In this document: one piece after another, positions 1-11,089 of the stretch
How the letters are laid out: the number at the start of each line of letters is the position of its first letter
Numbering within the stretch: the stretch's first letter is position 1
Assembly (NCBI GenBank): GCA_004352715.1
Contig: SCFE01000037.1
Span: forward strand, 2,271,135 to 2,335,134
Length of the DNA: 64,000 nt
Direction: 5' to 3'
Origin: Hofstenia miamia
Lineage: Eukaryota; Xenacoelomorpha; Acoela
Position numbers and translations under genes: made by a program
The notes under the pieces: model-generated
Told to the model about the DNA's origin: nothing
Database searches by the model: none
Seen by the model: the letters and a program-made list of their open reading frames with translations, nothing else

Positions 1-18
1 AAATTTTATTACAAATCA

Positions 19-21
<3 letters not shown>

Positions 22-51
<30 letters not shown>
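22..51. repeat. (AT)n microsatellite
   Basis: About 30 bp of uninterrupted AT dinucleotides. It is simple sequence with no further signal. Confidence 0.95.
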
Positions 52-55
<4 letters not shown>

Positions 56-79
56 TGTGATGTATGCCTAAAACTCTTC

Positions 80-321
80 TTAACCTTTTCAAGTCTGAAC
101 CTAGGTAATTTAATTTTTATTATAAAAACTGTATGATGCATATTTTTAAAACCTCAGATGACTTTTTTATGATTTTATAAAAAGCTTCTTTCATAATAAT
201 GGTGGGACCTATGTATCCCATTAGACCTTTCACTTGGGAATTTTAGGATATAGGGATTAATGGTTCCCGTTAGGCTCATGTAAACATTAGCGGGAACTAT
301 AGCTCGACTCAAAAGGGTTAA
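80..321. mobile_element. piggyBac-type MITE, copy 1
   Basis: TTAA stands at both ends (80-83 and 318-321). Just inside, the ends are inverted relatives: CCTTTTCAAGTC on the left, and CCCTTTTGAGTCGAG as the reverse complement of the right end. There is no coding capacity. The interior has short palindromic blocks of the type GGGACnnnnnnTCCC. A second element of almost the same length with the same organisation lies at 5527-5766. TTAA target duplications and CCCTT-like termini are hallmarks of the piggyBac superfamily, so this looks like a non-autonomous derivative. Confidence 0.6.
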
Positions 322-842
322 AGTAATGTTAAATTGATAGTAGTTTCATAAATTTCCATTTTTATAGGAAAAAAAGTATGGTCTTAGGATTTACTATGTA
401 GTATGTAGCGTTTTTTTATTTTTAGCATGTGCTTTTGTGTCTTAGGTGTTTTCGATTGCAATGTTTTGAGTTGTTTAATTAGTTGTGGTCTTGATTTGTT
501 GTCCCTTCTCAGTATTTTTAGTATTTAGGAGTTGTATTGAAAATGTGCATCTGCAAAAAATGAAATCTTTGTCCAAGTTTAACAAGTATTCCTTTTGGTT
601 GTTGCATTTTCTAACGAACACACATTTTTCATGAGCATGGCAAGTTTTGAAGGTCTTTTGCAGCACTGAAAATTGAGCATCTATATTTTGTTCGAGAAAT
701 TCAAAAGTTGCTTAAGACCTACGTCTGCGTCCATCTAAAATCGGGTTAAAGTTTTTTTCGATTTTTGCAGGCTTTGTAGATATTTTTAAAGCTATATATT
801 TGTTAATCTATATATATGTTGAACGAACTTATTTAGTTGCAG

Positions 843-894
843 CATACTGCAGAGAAGCGTGCACGTAAACGATCTCCACTTCGTGCCAAGAAAC
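843..894 (+). CDS. PQBP1: PQBP1 internal exon
   Basis: A basic stretch translated from CAT at 843 (HTAEKRARKRSPLRAKK) ends with a split codon at donor AAAC|gtacgc. It is preceded by the acceptor ttagttgcag. It joins the next exon in phase, giving KKPKEDALDPMDP, which matches the linker before the C-terminal domain of polyglutamine-binding protein 1. PQBP1 is a nuclear WW-domain protein linked to splicing and transcription. The WW-domain exons are not visible in the 842 bases upstream. An alternative acceptor (ctgcag, ending near 851) would shorten the exon slightly. Confidence 0.75.
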
Positions 895-940
895 GTACGC
901 TTTCCTTTTATATTTTTGTGATTTATTTCATTATTTGTAG

Positions 941-998
941 CGAAAGAAGACGCCCTGGATCCCATGGACCCAGCTTCCTACGACGATTCGGTCCCAAG
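941..998 (+). CDS. PQBP1: PQBP1 penultimate exon
   Basis: It lies between acceptor ttatttgtag and donor CCCAAG|gtaatg. It encodes KEDALDPMDPASYDDSVP plus the first two bases of an Arg codon. From knowledge of the family, vertebrate PQBP1 carries a closely similar block (LDPMDPSSYSDAPRGTW) immediately before its conserved C-terminal tail. The upstream intron (895-940) is only 46 nt. The Arg codon is completed by the exon at 23929, so the reading frame is intact across the whole intron. Confidence 0.88.
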
Positions 999-1123
999 GT
1001 AATGTTTGAGTAAAGGTTTTTTCTATATATTTTGTAGGTGGCACTCATGATTTTATCCAATAGTTAGAGCATTAAAGTCCGTTCGTTCTATAATTGGACT
1101 CTTTTACTACTTCTTTTACTATA

Positions 1124-3706
1124 CAGTAAAACCTCTCTATGTTAGACTCCTTTCATACGCTGTCATGGTGTCTAAGTTAACGGGGTGTCTAACATAGCAA
1201 GAGTAACATACTAACTTACAAAAATTGGTACTGATTGACATCTTTCTAACCACTAGGGACTACGACACATAAAACACTACCCTGTAATCATGACATTTTG
1301 ATCGGAAATATCTGTTTGAAGCCTGTTAGTTTATTTTGTTTTACTTGGTCAATATATTTTTTAGTAGTCACTCTGATATGATATGAAAAATGAGGTTTTT
1401 ACCCTAAATAAAGTGCCTTTTTGTATGTTATTCTCTCAAAAGGTTTCAACATTTTGGTCTCTCTCTCTCTCCTGTACAAATTGTGAATTGTGGCAGGCTA
1501 ACTGTTTGCGATTACTAATCCCAGCCTGTTCTTTTTGCTATATATCCTCGAAGAAAAGGGTTGTCACTGAAAAAGGAGGCGAGAGAGAACGGCGCTCAAA
1601 ATCAACCTATTTTTTGTTTGGGTTCCACCAATCAATATTGCAACAGGAAAAAAGATAGTTAACTAGAAATGTTACATATATTACAAAAAGAATGAAATAG
1701 AGTACAAAAAAGTTAGTACAAAAAGAACGAAATGGAGTGGAAGAGTGGCATCAGTCTCCTTTGGCACAAAAAAACATCAATTGTAGTTGGGCGAAGACTT
1801 TTTACTCTCTTTTCTAAAAAGAGTGTTTGAGATCGTGACTTTAATTCGAAAAGTTCCTGGCTCATTCTGGAATCAAGCTCGAACGCTTGAGAACATCTTA
1901 ATTGCTTCGTCCTTAGATGGAATTGGTTCAATGAAGACAACTTCGCCTGGTACCATATCATTATTCGCTTCATTTCCAATTCCCTCTTCCTCGGCATTTA
2001 CTTCCTCATCAGTCAGAATTTATTCAGAATATCATCACTTCCTTCTCTTGGTACCATCTCAATGAGCACCTCATCATCAAACGCACAAAATTCCTCATAA
2101 TCAATTGACTCTGTATCGAGCCATTCAGGCATTGACTGTAAAAGAGCTAATATATTTGGATGTTCTGATTCCTCAACAGCGGGATACTGGGCAGGATTAT
2201 CATCTGCGTGGATGCCGGCATGATCGAAGCATTTAGTGATGGTACTAACAGGTCAGGTACATTGTTCCAGGCAATGTCGATCCATCGAATGCAATCCAAA
2301 ACTGTGAGTGAATCCATGAACTCTTGTACATTGGTCACAATTTCCACAACTGTGATAATGTGGCTAAGAAGATGACAATGATAGCGATGTTTGAAGGTGC
2401 AGATTATACCCAAATCAAGTGGCTGGATCTTGCTTGTCGTATTTGAAGCCAGAAATAATACTGAAGGATTTGAAAATTCAACCTTTGACTCATTGCTCTG
2501 ATGGGAGGAACAATTGTCCATAATAAGAAGAACGTTTCGATGTTCCAGATTGAATTTTCGATTCACGGAAGAAAGCCAACAAAAAATTCGTGAGTCATCC
2601 ACGCCTTCGTAATATGACGACAGTAAACCCGGAAGCTGCTCTTCTTTGATATTGGCCCAGTGAAAAGCATGAGGTCGTTTGGCTTTGCCAATGACCGACG
2701 GCTTTAGTTTCTCATCAATGGCGCTGCAGCAAAACAAGATAGATAAACCTTCCTTGCTCATTTTACCATTGTAACATGATTCTGCTTTTGCAGTAAGAGA
2801 CTTTGATAGCAGCTGTCGAAAGAAGAGAGCAGTTTTATCGCAATTTAATTCATATCCAGCCGTCAAATTAGGTAATTTATTGATCCAATCAGCTCAGGCA
2901 CCTTGATCGACGCTGGCTGACTCTCCACAGAGTTTATGAAAACGGATATTGTAGCGCGATTGGAATCTTTGGAGCCATCCATTTGAAGCGGCGAAAGCCA
3001 TTGCTATCAAGTTGTCTCGCAATTTCCAATGCAGTCTCTTGCAACATTGGGCCTGAGACAGGGATATTCTTGGAGCGGCACATCTGGAAACATTTATACG
3101 ATTTGGTATTTATTTCAGTATTCTTATTAGTACGGATCAATCTTTGACGTTTTGATCCAGCATGTTGTTCAAACACTTCTTAGATCTTGCCACAACCATT
3201 CTTAATGTTATACGCTGTCGCTCTTGAAATTCCACAGTCTTTTATGATAGTTGGGACGCTAAGATTCTTTTCCAACTTGTCAAGGACTTCCTTATTCCGT
3301 TTAATAGTAAGCTCGGCTTGAATGAAACAGACCGGATGAACAAACAGTCACAAAGAATGTAACTATGTATACCTGAAACTCAACGCAGGAATAACAACAA
3401 TTGCAGTGGCGCTTACATCAAAGAAGCGGATTAAGTTATATCATGCTTTAATGGAACTAAATTAGTTTACAGTTTGGTTTGAAGCTGCAATAAACACATG
3501 ATGCGTCGAGGTATGCCAACGTGTCAATAAAATCCAATAAAGAGGAAAAGTCTAAGTTAGGGAGGTAAAATAAATCGACAAATTGTAAAGAACATGTCTA
3601 ATTTAGCCGGGTGTCTAAGTTAGAGGGAGTCGAAGTTACAGGGGTATGAAACTATGGTGACTGGCCTGTACAGACTAATGTTGTCTAAGTTAGAGAGGTT
3701 CTACTG
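1124..3706 (-). mobile_element. pogo/Tigger-like DNA transposon
   Basis: TA dinucleotides (1122-1123 and 3707-3708) flank inverted ends that read CAGTAAAACCTCTCTATGTT on the left and CAGTAGAACCTCTCTAACTT on the right as reverse complement. Subterminal copies of GTGTCTAAGTTA occur near both ends. The length of 2.58 kb and the CENP-B-like transposase inside fit the pogo/Tigger branch of the Tc1/mariner superfamily. It is inserted in the PQBP1 intron about 120 bp after the splice donor. Confidence 0.9.
1740..3315 (-). pseudogene. Tigger/pogo transposase, decayed
   Basis: Read on the - strand, the order is: an N-terminal HTH (3180-3310, with DKLEKNLSVPTIIKDCGISR); a CENP-B/Tc5-type second HTH (about 2934-3090); the DDE core (2147-2866); and a C-terminal tail ending in a TI-x-F block near 1760. 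Catalytic candidates are Asp in NCDKTALFF, Asp in LLIMDNCSSH and Asp in SKIQPLDLGII. The frame is broken by a stop near 3180, a frameshift near 2990 and a TGA near 2895, with a further frameshift near 2220. It cannot make active transposase from this copy. Confidence 0.85.
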
Positions 3707-3708
3707 TA

Positions 3709-4009
3709 TTAATAATGACATTGCTGTCTCTAACCTTAAGTGTACTACTAAGAAAGGAAACACTTCAATCTTAACATAGACCACCCAGTAAACACACAGT
3801 TGTAGTAACGACGTCGTTCGGAGTTATAATAACGCCACCAGGTATTAAGGAATTCATCTTCAAACCTTCATAATACTACACTTATTCCTATTTTTAAGTA
3901 TTTGATTAAAAACCTATAAACGGTTTTAATAACTTTAAATAAATTAATATTGGCAATCGAACGATTAAAGCAGTATAATTGACATAATTTATATATATAT
4001 ATATATATA
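3709..4009. other. Intron sequence without recognisable element
   Basis: About 300 bp of AT-rich intron between the Tigger element and the next mariner-type element. It ends in a (TA)n run at about 3991-4009 that served as the TA target of the latter. I see no ORF or repeat structure in it. Confidence 0.5.
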
Positions 4010-5337
4010 CAGTGTTACCCAAAAGTCACGCACAATTTGAATTGAATTTTTTGAATATAATGAACATATATTTGTAACCAACAAATAAACACAAAATAAG
4101 CAAAATGAAGCGGGTTTGTATAAACATCATAAAAAATGTTCAAATGTGTCTCCATTATTGTCTAGGACATACTGAAGTCTTGTGGGCAAATGGAGGATAG
4201 AACGCTTCAACTCGTCTTGATCCACATCAGCAATAACATCAATTATTTTTTGCTGTAGCTCTTGAAGATTTCTGGGATTGAAATTAAAATATACTCTATC
4301 CTTGACTACACTCCAAAAATAGTAATCAAGAGGAGATAGATCGGGCGAATGAGCAGGCCAACTTTGTTGAAATCCTCTAGCAATGATCTTGTCATCAGGG
4401 AAGATAGAGGATAGAAAATTACGAGCAGCAAGCGAAAAGTGTGGTGGTGCACCATCTTGCTGCCAGATTGTGTGATTCAAAAGACGTTTCCGTCTAAGCT
4501 GAGGAATTACATGAGAATATAGCATCTCTGTGTAGTTGTCTCCATTAACTGTGGCAGGAAAAAAGAATGGTTTTAAATGATGATGAGCATTGTACCCAAA
4601 CCAAACACAAACTTTGGGCGCATGCATATCTTTTTCACAAGTTTGCTTTGGTTTTTGTGATCCCCAGATGATTGAATTATATCGAGTAACATGACCTGCC
4701 AATGAGAAGTATGACTCATCTGTCCACATAATATCCTCCAAGTTGACGTTGTTTGACAGTATGAATCGTGCGAAGTCAACTCTTTGCTCTTGATCTCTAG
4801 CAGATAGCTTCTGGTTTACCTGTAGCTTGTATGGATAGAGACCAAGCCGATGTCTAAGAATACGTTGTACACTGCTTTGTGGAATTCCTGTGACACTTGC
4901 AACGGTGGATGATGATGCAACACTGAGAGCATGTGCAGATTGCTGCCGTTCCAACTCTGCCTTCACAATTGGCTCGCGAACCTCTTCCAAACTTGGTCTG
5001 CCTGATTTGGGTTTGTCCATCACTGACCCAGTTTCTTTGAAGCGAGTCACTAATCTTGTTATAGTGCTGACACTGCAAGGATCATCATGCAATTTGTGTC
5101 GAGTCTTATAACATCGCAAAGTGGCAGTTGATGATTGTCCATTTGCAAAGTATAGCTCAACTAACTCAATGCCCATTTGCAAATCCATGATGAAATAACT
5201 GCCACAGAAAAAAATAAACTGCACAGCATGTAATTCGAAGATATATAGTAGAATGTGTACGAATTTGATTGGCTGATAAGTTTTATTGGCTCAAATTATG
5301 TAAATATTAAATTGTGCGTGACTTTTGGGTAACACGG
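4010..5337 (-). mobile_element. Tc1/mariner-IS630 element, apparently intact
   Basis: The element is 1,328 bp and flanked by TA (4008-4009, 5338-5339). It has inverted ends of about 29 bp: CAGTGTTACCCAAAAGTCAC on the left and CCGTGTTACCCAAAAGTCAC as reverse complement of the right. One uninterrupted transposase gene fills it. It has landed in the 3' part of a - strand LINE, whose coding resumes at about 5370. Confidence 0.93.
4127..5188 (-). CDS. Tc1/mariner-type transposase, full-length
   Basis: I start at the ATG at 5188 (MDLQMGIELVELYFANGQ), giving 353 aa. An upstream ATG at 5224 in the same frame would add 12 residues and sits nearer the terminal repeat. An N-terminal HTH region (about residues 1-110, including the GRPS linker) is followed by an RNase H-like DDE core. 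Catalytic Asp candidates are in IMWTDESYF, WQQDGAPPH and SPDLSPLDYYFW. By hand count 42 residues separate the last two, longer than classical mariner (34), so it belongs to one of the long-spacing D,D groups. There are no internal stops and all three motifs are intact, so it may be recent or still active. Expected role: cut-and-paste at TA. Confidence 0.9.
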   Translation of the reverse strand: MDLQMGIELVELYFANGQSSTATLRCYKTRHKLHDDPCSVSTITRLVTRFKETGSVMDKPKSGRPSLEEVREPIVKAELERQQSAHALSVASSSTVASVTGIPQSSVQRILRHRLGLYPYKLQVNQKLSARDQEQRVDFARFILSNNVNLEDIMWTDESYFSLAGHVTRYNSIIWGSQKPKQTCEKDMHAPKVCVWFGYNAHHHLKPFFFPATVNGDNYTEMLYSHVIPQLRRKRLLNHTIWQQDGAPPHFSLAARNFLSSIFPDDKIIARGFQQSWPAHSPDLSPLDYYFWSVVKDRVYFNFNPRNLQELQQKIIDVIADVDQDELKRSILHLPTRLQYVLDNNGDTFEHFL

Positions 5338-5526
5338 TATTTGCATACTATAAACTAAAACAAAAAAAACTAAACTGAAAAGAAGTAGCACCGAACAGCA
5401 AATAAATTCCTTAAGCACATTATGTTACCTGAAAATTGTGAGAATATTCTTATATTGCTGAATTTCCTTTTTATTTTTAGTTCATTTCTAAAATTCCATG
5501 GCATTTGATTGTATATTTCCGATTCC

Positions 5527-5766
5527 TTAACCCATTCGATCCGACTTTTGCACAATTAACTTTCAATCATTTTTTCAGTATCTCCCACTTATTATGACAC
5601 TCCTTAACTACCATAAGCAAACTTGAAAAGTTTTATAGTAGGTACATGTGTTTTTCGACAATGGGACAAATATGTCCCAGCAGTATTATAATGAAAAATA
5701 TTTTGGGACAATTCAATCCCAATAGTTCTTGGGACGTATATGTCCCATTAGGACCGAAAGGGTTAA
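5527..5766. mobile_element. piggyBac-type MITE, copy 2, inserted in LINE A
   Basis: TTAA at 5527-5530 and 5763-5766 flanks inverted ends CCCATTCGATCC and CCCTTTCGGTCC (the right end as reverse complement). The interior has three 16-bp palindromes of the form GGGACnnnnnnGTCCC or GGGACnnnnnnATCCC (5664-5740). The LINE reading frame is recovered on both sides, which confirms that it is an insertion. Its right half recurs at about 6353-6520 in the duplicated block. Confidence 0.75.
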
Positions 5767-6352
5767 TGATAAATGAGTTATTGCCATGCTGTTAGCGAAA
5801 ATTTTCTTTTTTAAGTTTGAATATGTACGTTTATTGAAACTGAGAACATTATGTATATCATTATTATTAAAAACAGATTTCTTACCTAGAAGTATATTAA
5901 TAAAGAAAAGATAGGCCAGGTACATGATGTACTTAGTTGGCTTCATTATATTAAATTTAGAGTAATATGCTGTTATATGAGAAAACCTAGGAGCATCGGC
6001 AATTATTTCAATGATATTATTGGAAATGCGTTCAATTTTTTGCCATTTTATTAAATGAGTACCAGTAGTCAAAACAGAGTCATAATTGACGAGTCATTAA
6101 ATATGACTACGGACATAGTTTATTAGGAATTTTCTGGGAAACAGAGGTTAATATTCTAACCCTGAACCTAAAACTTGCAATTTTTTGAATCCTTAAATTT
6201 AGACGTTTATCAAAATTTAATTTATTATTGAAAGAAACTTCGAAATAGGTTGCGAAATAAGCAGAGAGTCGTGCCCTGTATCAACATTTAAACTTGAGTA
6301 CTGTCAGTAGAGTTCATAGAGGAATGCAGAACAATAAATTGACATTTGCCAN

Positions 6353-7104
6353 ACTCCTTAACTACCATAAGCAAACTTGAAAAGTTTTATAGTAGGTACA
6401 TGTGTTTTTCGACAATGGGACAAATATGTCCCAGCAGTATTATAATGAAAAATATTTTGGGACAATTCAATCCCAATAGTTCTTGGGACGTATATGTCCC
6501 ATTAGGACCGAAAGGGTTAATGATAAATGAGTTATTGCCATGCTGTTAGCGAAAATTTTCTTTTTTAAGTTTGAATATGTACGTTTATTGAAACTGAGAA
6601 CATTATGTATATCATTATTATTAAAAACAGATTTCTTACCTAGAAGTATATTAATAAAGAAAAGATAGGCCAGGTACATGATGTACTTAGTTGGCTTCAT
6701 TATATTAAATTTAGAGTAATATGCTGTTATATGAGAAAACCTAGGAGCATCGGCAATTATTTCAATGATATTATTGGAAATGCGTTCAATTTTTTGCCAT
6801 TTTATTAAATGAGTACCAGTAGTCAAAACAGAGTCATAATTGACGAGTCATTAAATATGACTACGGACATAGTTTATTAGGAATTTTCTGGGAAACAGAG
6901 GTTAATATTCTAACCCTGAACCTAAAACTTGCAATTTTTTGAATCCTTAAATTTAGACGTTTATCAAAATTTAATTTATTATTGAAAGAAACTTCGAAAT
7001 AGGTTGCGAAATAAGCAGAGTCGTGCCCTGTATCAACATTTAAACTTGAGTACTGTCAGTAGAGTTCATAGAGGAATGCAGAACAATAAATTGACATTTG
7101 CCAA
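6353..7104. repeat. 752-bp near-identical direct duplicate of 5601-6351
   Basis: The sequence after the single n at 6352 repeats the preceding roughly 750 bp, with only a 2-bp indel visible (gcagagagtc versus gcagagtc). The end of the first copy (ttgcca) coincides with the end of the second copy, where unique sequence continues. This is the pattern expected when two overlapping contigs are joined by one N rather than merged. Confidence 0.85.
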
Positions 7105-7631
7105 TGTTAATATGTAAAAGATCCTCATTCACTAATTTAGTACAAGCTAGCTTGCTTTTATCACAGGTATAAATGCATCTATCATCTGCATACTGAATAA
7201 TCTTTGTGTTAATCAAGCAATGTTGTGACGTGTCATTAACAAATATATTAAACAATAAAGGCCCGAGAACAGACCCTTGAGGTACGGCTCTAACAGTTTG
7301 TTGATAACAGGACACATGGTTGCCTAGCTTTACAGCTTGAACGCGACTTGTGAGGCTGCTCCGTATTAAAGTTATTGCTTCATTACTGAACCTATACTTA
7401 TCTAATTTACTTAAAAGTATTTCATGATACATACTATCAAGTGCTTTGGCAAGATCTAGAAATAACACATACTTATTAGAATTAAGGCATGCTCGCCAAG
7501 ACTCAACTCCTGAGAGTAGTGCATCTGTGGCGGAGTGATTTTTACGAAATCAGTCAAATGCGCATAGACTTTTTTCAAGAATTTTTGATAGCATGTGTGT
7601 ATAGAGATTGCGCAATAATTTTTGCAATTAT

Positions 7632-9880
7632 GCTACATTTACATCTAAATCGATTTATTAATCAGCTATAAACTACAATCATAATAAGGTTTTGGTTGTA
7701 CAAAGTTTCAAGCACAACTTCAAACGCAATTTGTTACCAGCTAAGGAACTTTAAAATTACATGAGTGCTCCTTAGAAGTACTCTTTTCCGTTAAGAAAAA
7801 CTACATTCTAAACATATATTTCAATGTAAACTAAATTGTAATAACAAATAAAATAAGAAATATATAGACTGATCCTTTCTAATTTTGCAAGTAAATGTAA
7901 GTAAATATGAAGTTAAGGTACCTTAAAATTGATACTCCCATATATTGAGAAAATAATCTTTAAGGGTATATTTTGAATAAAGAGACTGTCGCAATTCATT
8001 TGGTAATTCATTAAATATGTCTGCTCCTCTTGAGAAAATGCTGTTAGTGCCATGTCTATTTTTTTATTTGTGTTTTTATTTATCATTGGCGCCTTTTGCT
8101 GAATTTAAGGTTTTGGTTTAGCAGTGAGATTGGAAAGGTTATATTGGTTGAAGATACTATGCCAAGGAAGTACAGCAGTGTTAAATAGCTTACATAATTT
8201 GTGGCTTTCATTATTTGAAATCAACATAGTATTTGGAGAAGTTTGTAAATCTTGGAATTTTAGCAACCAATTCAATTGTCCAATTTATTACAGAATCAAG
8301 CTTTTTCCAAGTTAACTTGTACTCATTGTTACAGAGTATTGATCCATACCCTACTATGCCGTATATTTTGCTTCTAGTGTATTTAATTAAAAACTCTTGT
8401 GGCAAACATTGTGAAAAATGTCCAATAGTAGAATTGAAATGTGAAATTTTGGAAATTTTTCCATTGATGAAATCTTTAAAATTATGAAACGCATTGATTG
8501 GAACTCCAATATAGTTAGCAACATCACTTCACTTTAATTTGATAGTCATCAATTTTGACAGACAGATTCTCCCATTGTTCAGATTGTGGTTGCAGCATTA
8601 TAAACTTAGTTTTTCCTAAATTCAAAATTAGTGTATTTCTTATAACTAGCAGCGGGCCAAGTACGGAACCTTGTGGTATTCCGTTATTTATTAGGAGTGG
8701 GTCAGAGTACTTATTATATATTTTAACAGTTTGATATCGATTACAAAGAAAACTTTGTATTAAACTAATGGAGTCGTTACTTAAACCATACTTGCGCAGT
8801 TTTCTTAGCAGTATTTGATGACACATATTGTCGAACGCCTTTGACAGATCTAGAAAGCATATACCAACATATAAAGACTTATTTAGTGCATTTCTCCAAT
8901 GTTCGGTTGCATACATTGAGGTATCTAGAGATGAGAGTTTATTTCGGAATCCGAACTATGTGGAACTAATGTAGGCGTTATCATGCAAATACGTATATAT
9001 TTGCTTGTACAAACTGTTTTCTAATATTTTTGCAAGCATATGTGTCACAGATATGGGACGATAGTTTATAAACACTGGTGTTACAATAGTATATTTTAGA
9101 ATTTTTAGAATTATTTAATATAAATGTCAATAATGGAAGAGTACGCAAAAATACAACTTTGAAAATGAAGTGCTTGGACCTCTTGATTTCTTATCATTAA
9201 TTTCGAGGATATGTTGCTTGACTTCGTATTCTGTTATAAAATTAAAATAGAATGTTGTATTTACATTTTCTATGGTATCTTCAGAAACTTTTTAGTCTCC
9301 CTTGTATTGACCCATATTTATGAAAACTGAATTCATTGTTGGCAATATTTTTATCGCCAGTGATTTTAGCTTCATTATGGAATTATGGATAATTTCAGTT
9401 ATATTGCTATGTTTCTTACTTCTGCAAAGGTTATCGGCATAATTCCATCTGTCACTCTCAGTCTTTAGTCTGCTAAAATTCACCAAACATTCATTTTCAA
9501 TACTGCCTTTCTCTAGAAACTTAATTTTATTTTTTGCAATGATGTATTTTTCAAAAGTCATCCTCGTTTGTGTTTTCTTCCATTCATTGAATAATCCCAC
9601 AAGGTTTTCTTTTGCAGCTGTCAATTTCTGAAACCTAGATACATTTAGCAATTTTTCAATTACATTTATTGTTTGCTCAGAGGCATGTAGATTCACTACA
9701 TGTTGTATGGCACGTAGATAGTACTCTATCAAATCATCAATATTTGCAAAATTGTAAAGTATATCCCTATTATGGTTATCAATATCTCTAATGAAGTGCT
9801 CTAGTTTAAATTTTTTGAAAGATCGTTTTATAATTTTTTTCCGACTTACAGACTTATTTATAAGTAACGATTTGTCAACA
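7632..9880 (-). pseudogene. CR1/jockey-like LINE B
   Basis: Read from 9880 downward. The endonuclease-RT linker is at 9292-9870. The RT core at 8524-8916 has FLDLSKAFDN and NNGIPQGSVLGPLL, but the YADD block is missing through an internal deletion just after GPLL. The C-terminal domain is at about 7930-8405 and ends FNELPNELRQSLYS. A 3' UTR runs to about 7632, terminating in the TTTATTAATC-like end shared by the LINEs nearby. It is defective. Confidence 0.75.
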
Positions 9881-11085
9881 GCGTGATGGTCCACTGTTGA
9901 TTTCGACTTTCGAGATTCAAATTGATGCTTAACAATTAGATTAGAATATTCAAAGTAACTTTGCAATTGATAGTATAAAATTTTTTTCAAAAATTTTTGC
10001 AAGCATGTGGGTAACGGCAATAGGTCGATAATTTGAAGGGTTTTTGGGATCCTTGTTCTTATAAATAGGAGATACTATTGCATCTTTAAATATTTTGGGG
10101 AAACATGAATGATGAATACAAAGACTAAGCAGATAAGTTAGATGAACAATGGTATTAGAATAAGCAATTTTCAAACTAAAGTTCTGGATATTTGAGGGCC
10201 CTTTTTTAGGACTTCACTCTCAGATAGAAAATTAAAATAGAACGATTCATCAATGCATGTGATATTGTCATTATAAATAGTGGATTGTCCATTAAATTTT
10301 CCCACGTTAATGAAAAATTCATTNCAATAGCATAAAGCAAAGCGTCCACTGTTGATTTTGACTTTCTAAATCCAAATTGATGCTTAACAATTAGATTAGA
10401 ATCTTCAAAGTAACTTTGCAATTGATGATATAAACTTTTTTCAAAAATGTTTGCAAGCATGTGGGTAACGAAAATAGGTCGATAATTTGAAGCGTTTTTG
10501 GGATCCTTGTTCATATAAATGAGAGATACTATTGCATATTTAAGTATTTTGGGAAAATATGAATGACGAATACAAAGATTAAGCAGGAAAATTAAATGAA
10601 CAATGGTATTAGAAAAAGTTCGGGATATTTGAGGGCCCTTTTGACTTGTAATCATTCATTTCATTTACACTTCTTAGGATTTCACTCTCAGAGAGAAAAT
10701 TAAAATAGAACGATTCATCAATGTATGTGATGTCGTCATTATAAGCAGTGGGTTGCCCATTAAATTTTCCCACGTTAATGAAAAATTCATTCATGTAGTT
10801 TGTAATATCACACACATTCCTGAGAAGTTTACTTCCTTCCGAAATACTTGTTATATTAGTAAGTTTTTTCTTATTACTGTTACACACACTGCTAGCATTA
10901 CTCCATTGTTCTTTAGGTGTCTTAAGTTTTTGAAATGTTCGATGAGTAACATTTTTCAAACAGCGTTTCTCTAACAAATTAAAAGATTTCTTCTTGTTGA
11001 CATATAATTTATGATCAGTATGTGATTTTGACTGCTGCCATTTCTTAAAACATTCAATTTGTTTATTTTTTTCAGCACTCAAAGC
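9880..11085 (-). pseudogene. CR1/jockey-like LINE C, linker and RT start, with duplicated segment
   Basis: The linker (10609-11082) ends in EMNDYKSKGPSNIP, the conserved region entering the RT fold. It is followed by the SNYRPI, LYHQLQSYFE and GFRKSKSTVDAL blocks. The segment 9890-10323 is about 90 percent similar to 10345-10790, and the two are joined at the single n at 10324. Either two alleles were concatenated or two LINE copies were misjoined. Frameshifts are present. Confidence 0.7.
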
Positions 11086-11089
11086 TACA

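Larger units (their letters stand above)
5340..7625 (-). pseudogene. CR1/jockey-like LINE A, RT and C-terminus
   Basis: Read from 7625 downward. The reverse transcriptase part (about 7040-7570) shows an FRKNHSATDALL block, FLDLAKALDS (first catalytic Asp), PQGSVLGPLLFNIFVND and IIQYADDRC (YADD). The C-terminal region follows at 5767-6072, with its duplicate at 6467-6826, and ends as IYNQMPWNFRNELK around 5480. A TGA lies before FRKNHS. The coding region is interrupted by the piggyBac-type MITE at 5527-5766 and is inflated by an apparent assembly duplication. It is 5' truncated, with no endonuclease domain. Confidence 0.8.

Noticed and set aside
1383-1658. 91-codon + strand ORF
   Set aside because: It lies inside the Tigger element outside its transposase frame, with no recognisable motif and a CT-repeat-driven composition.
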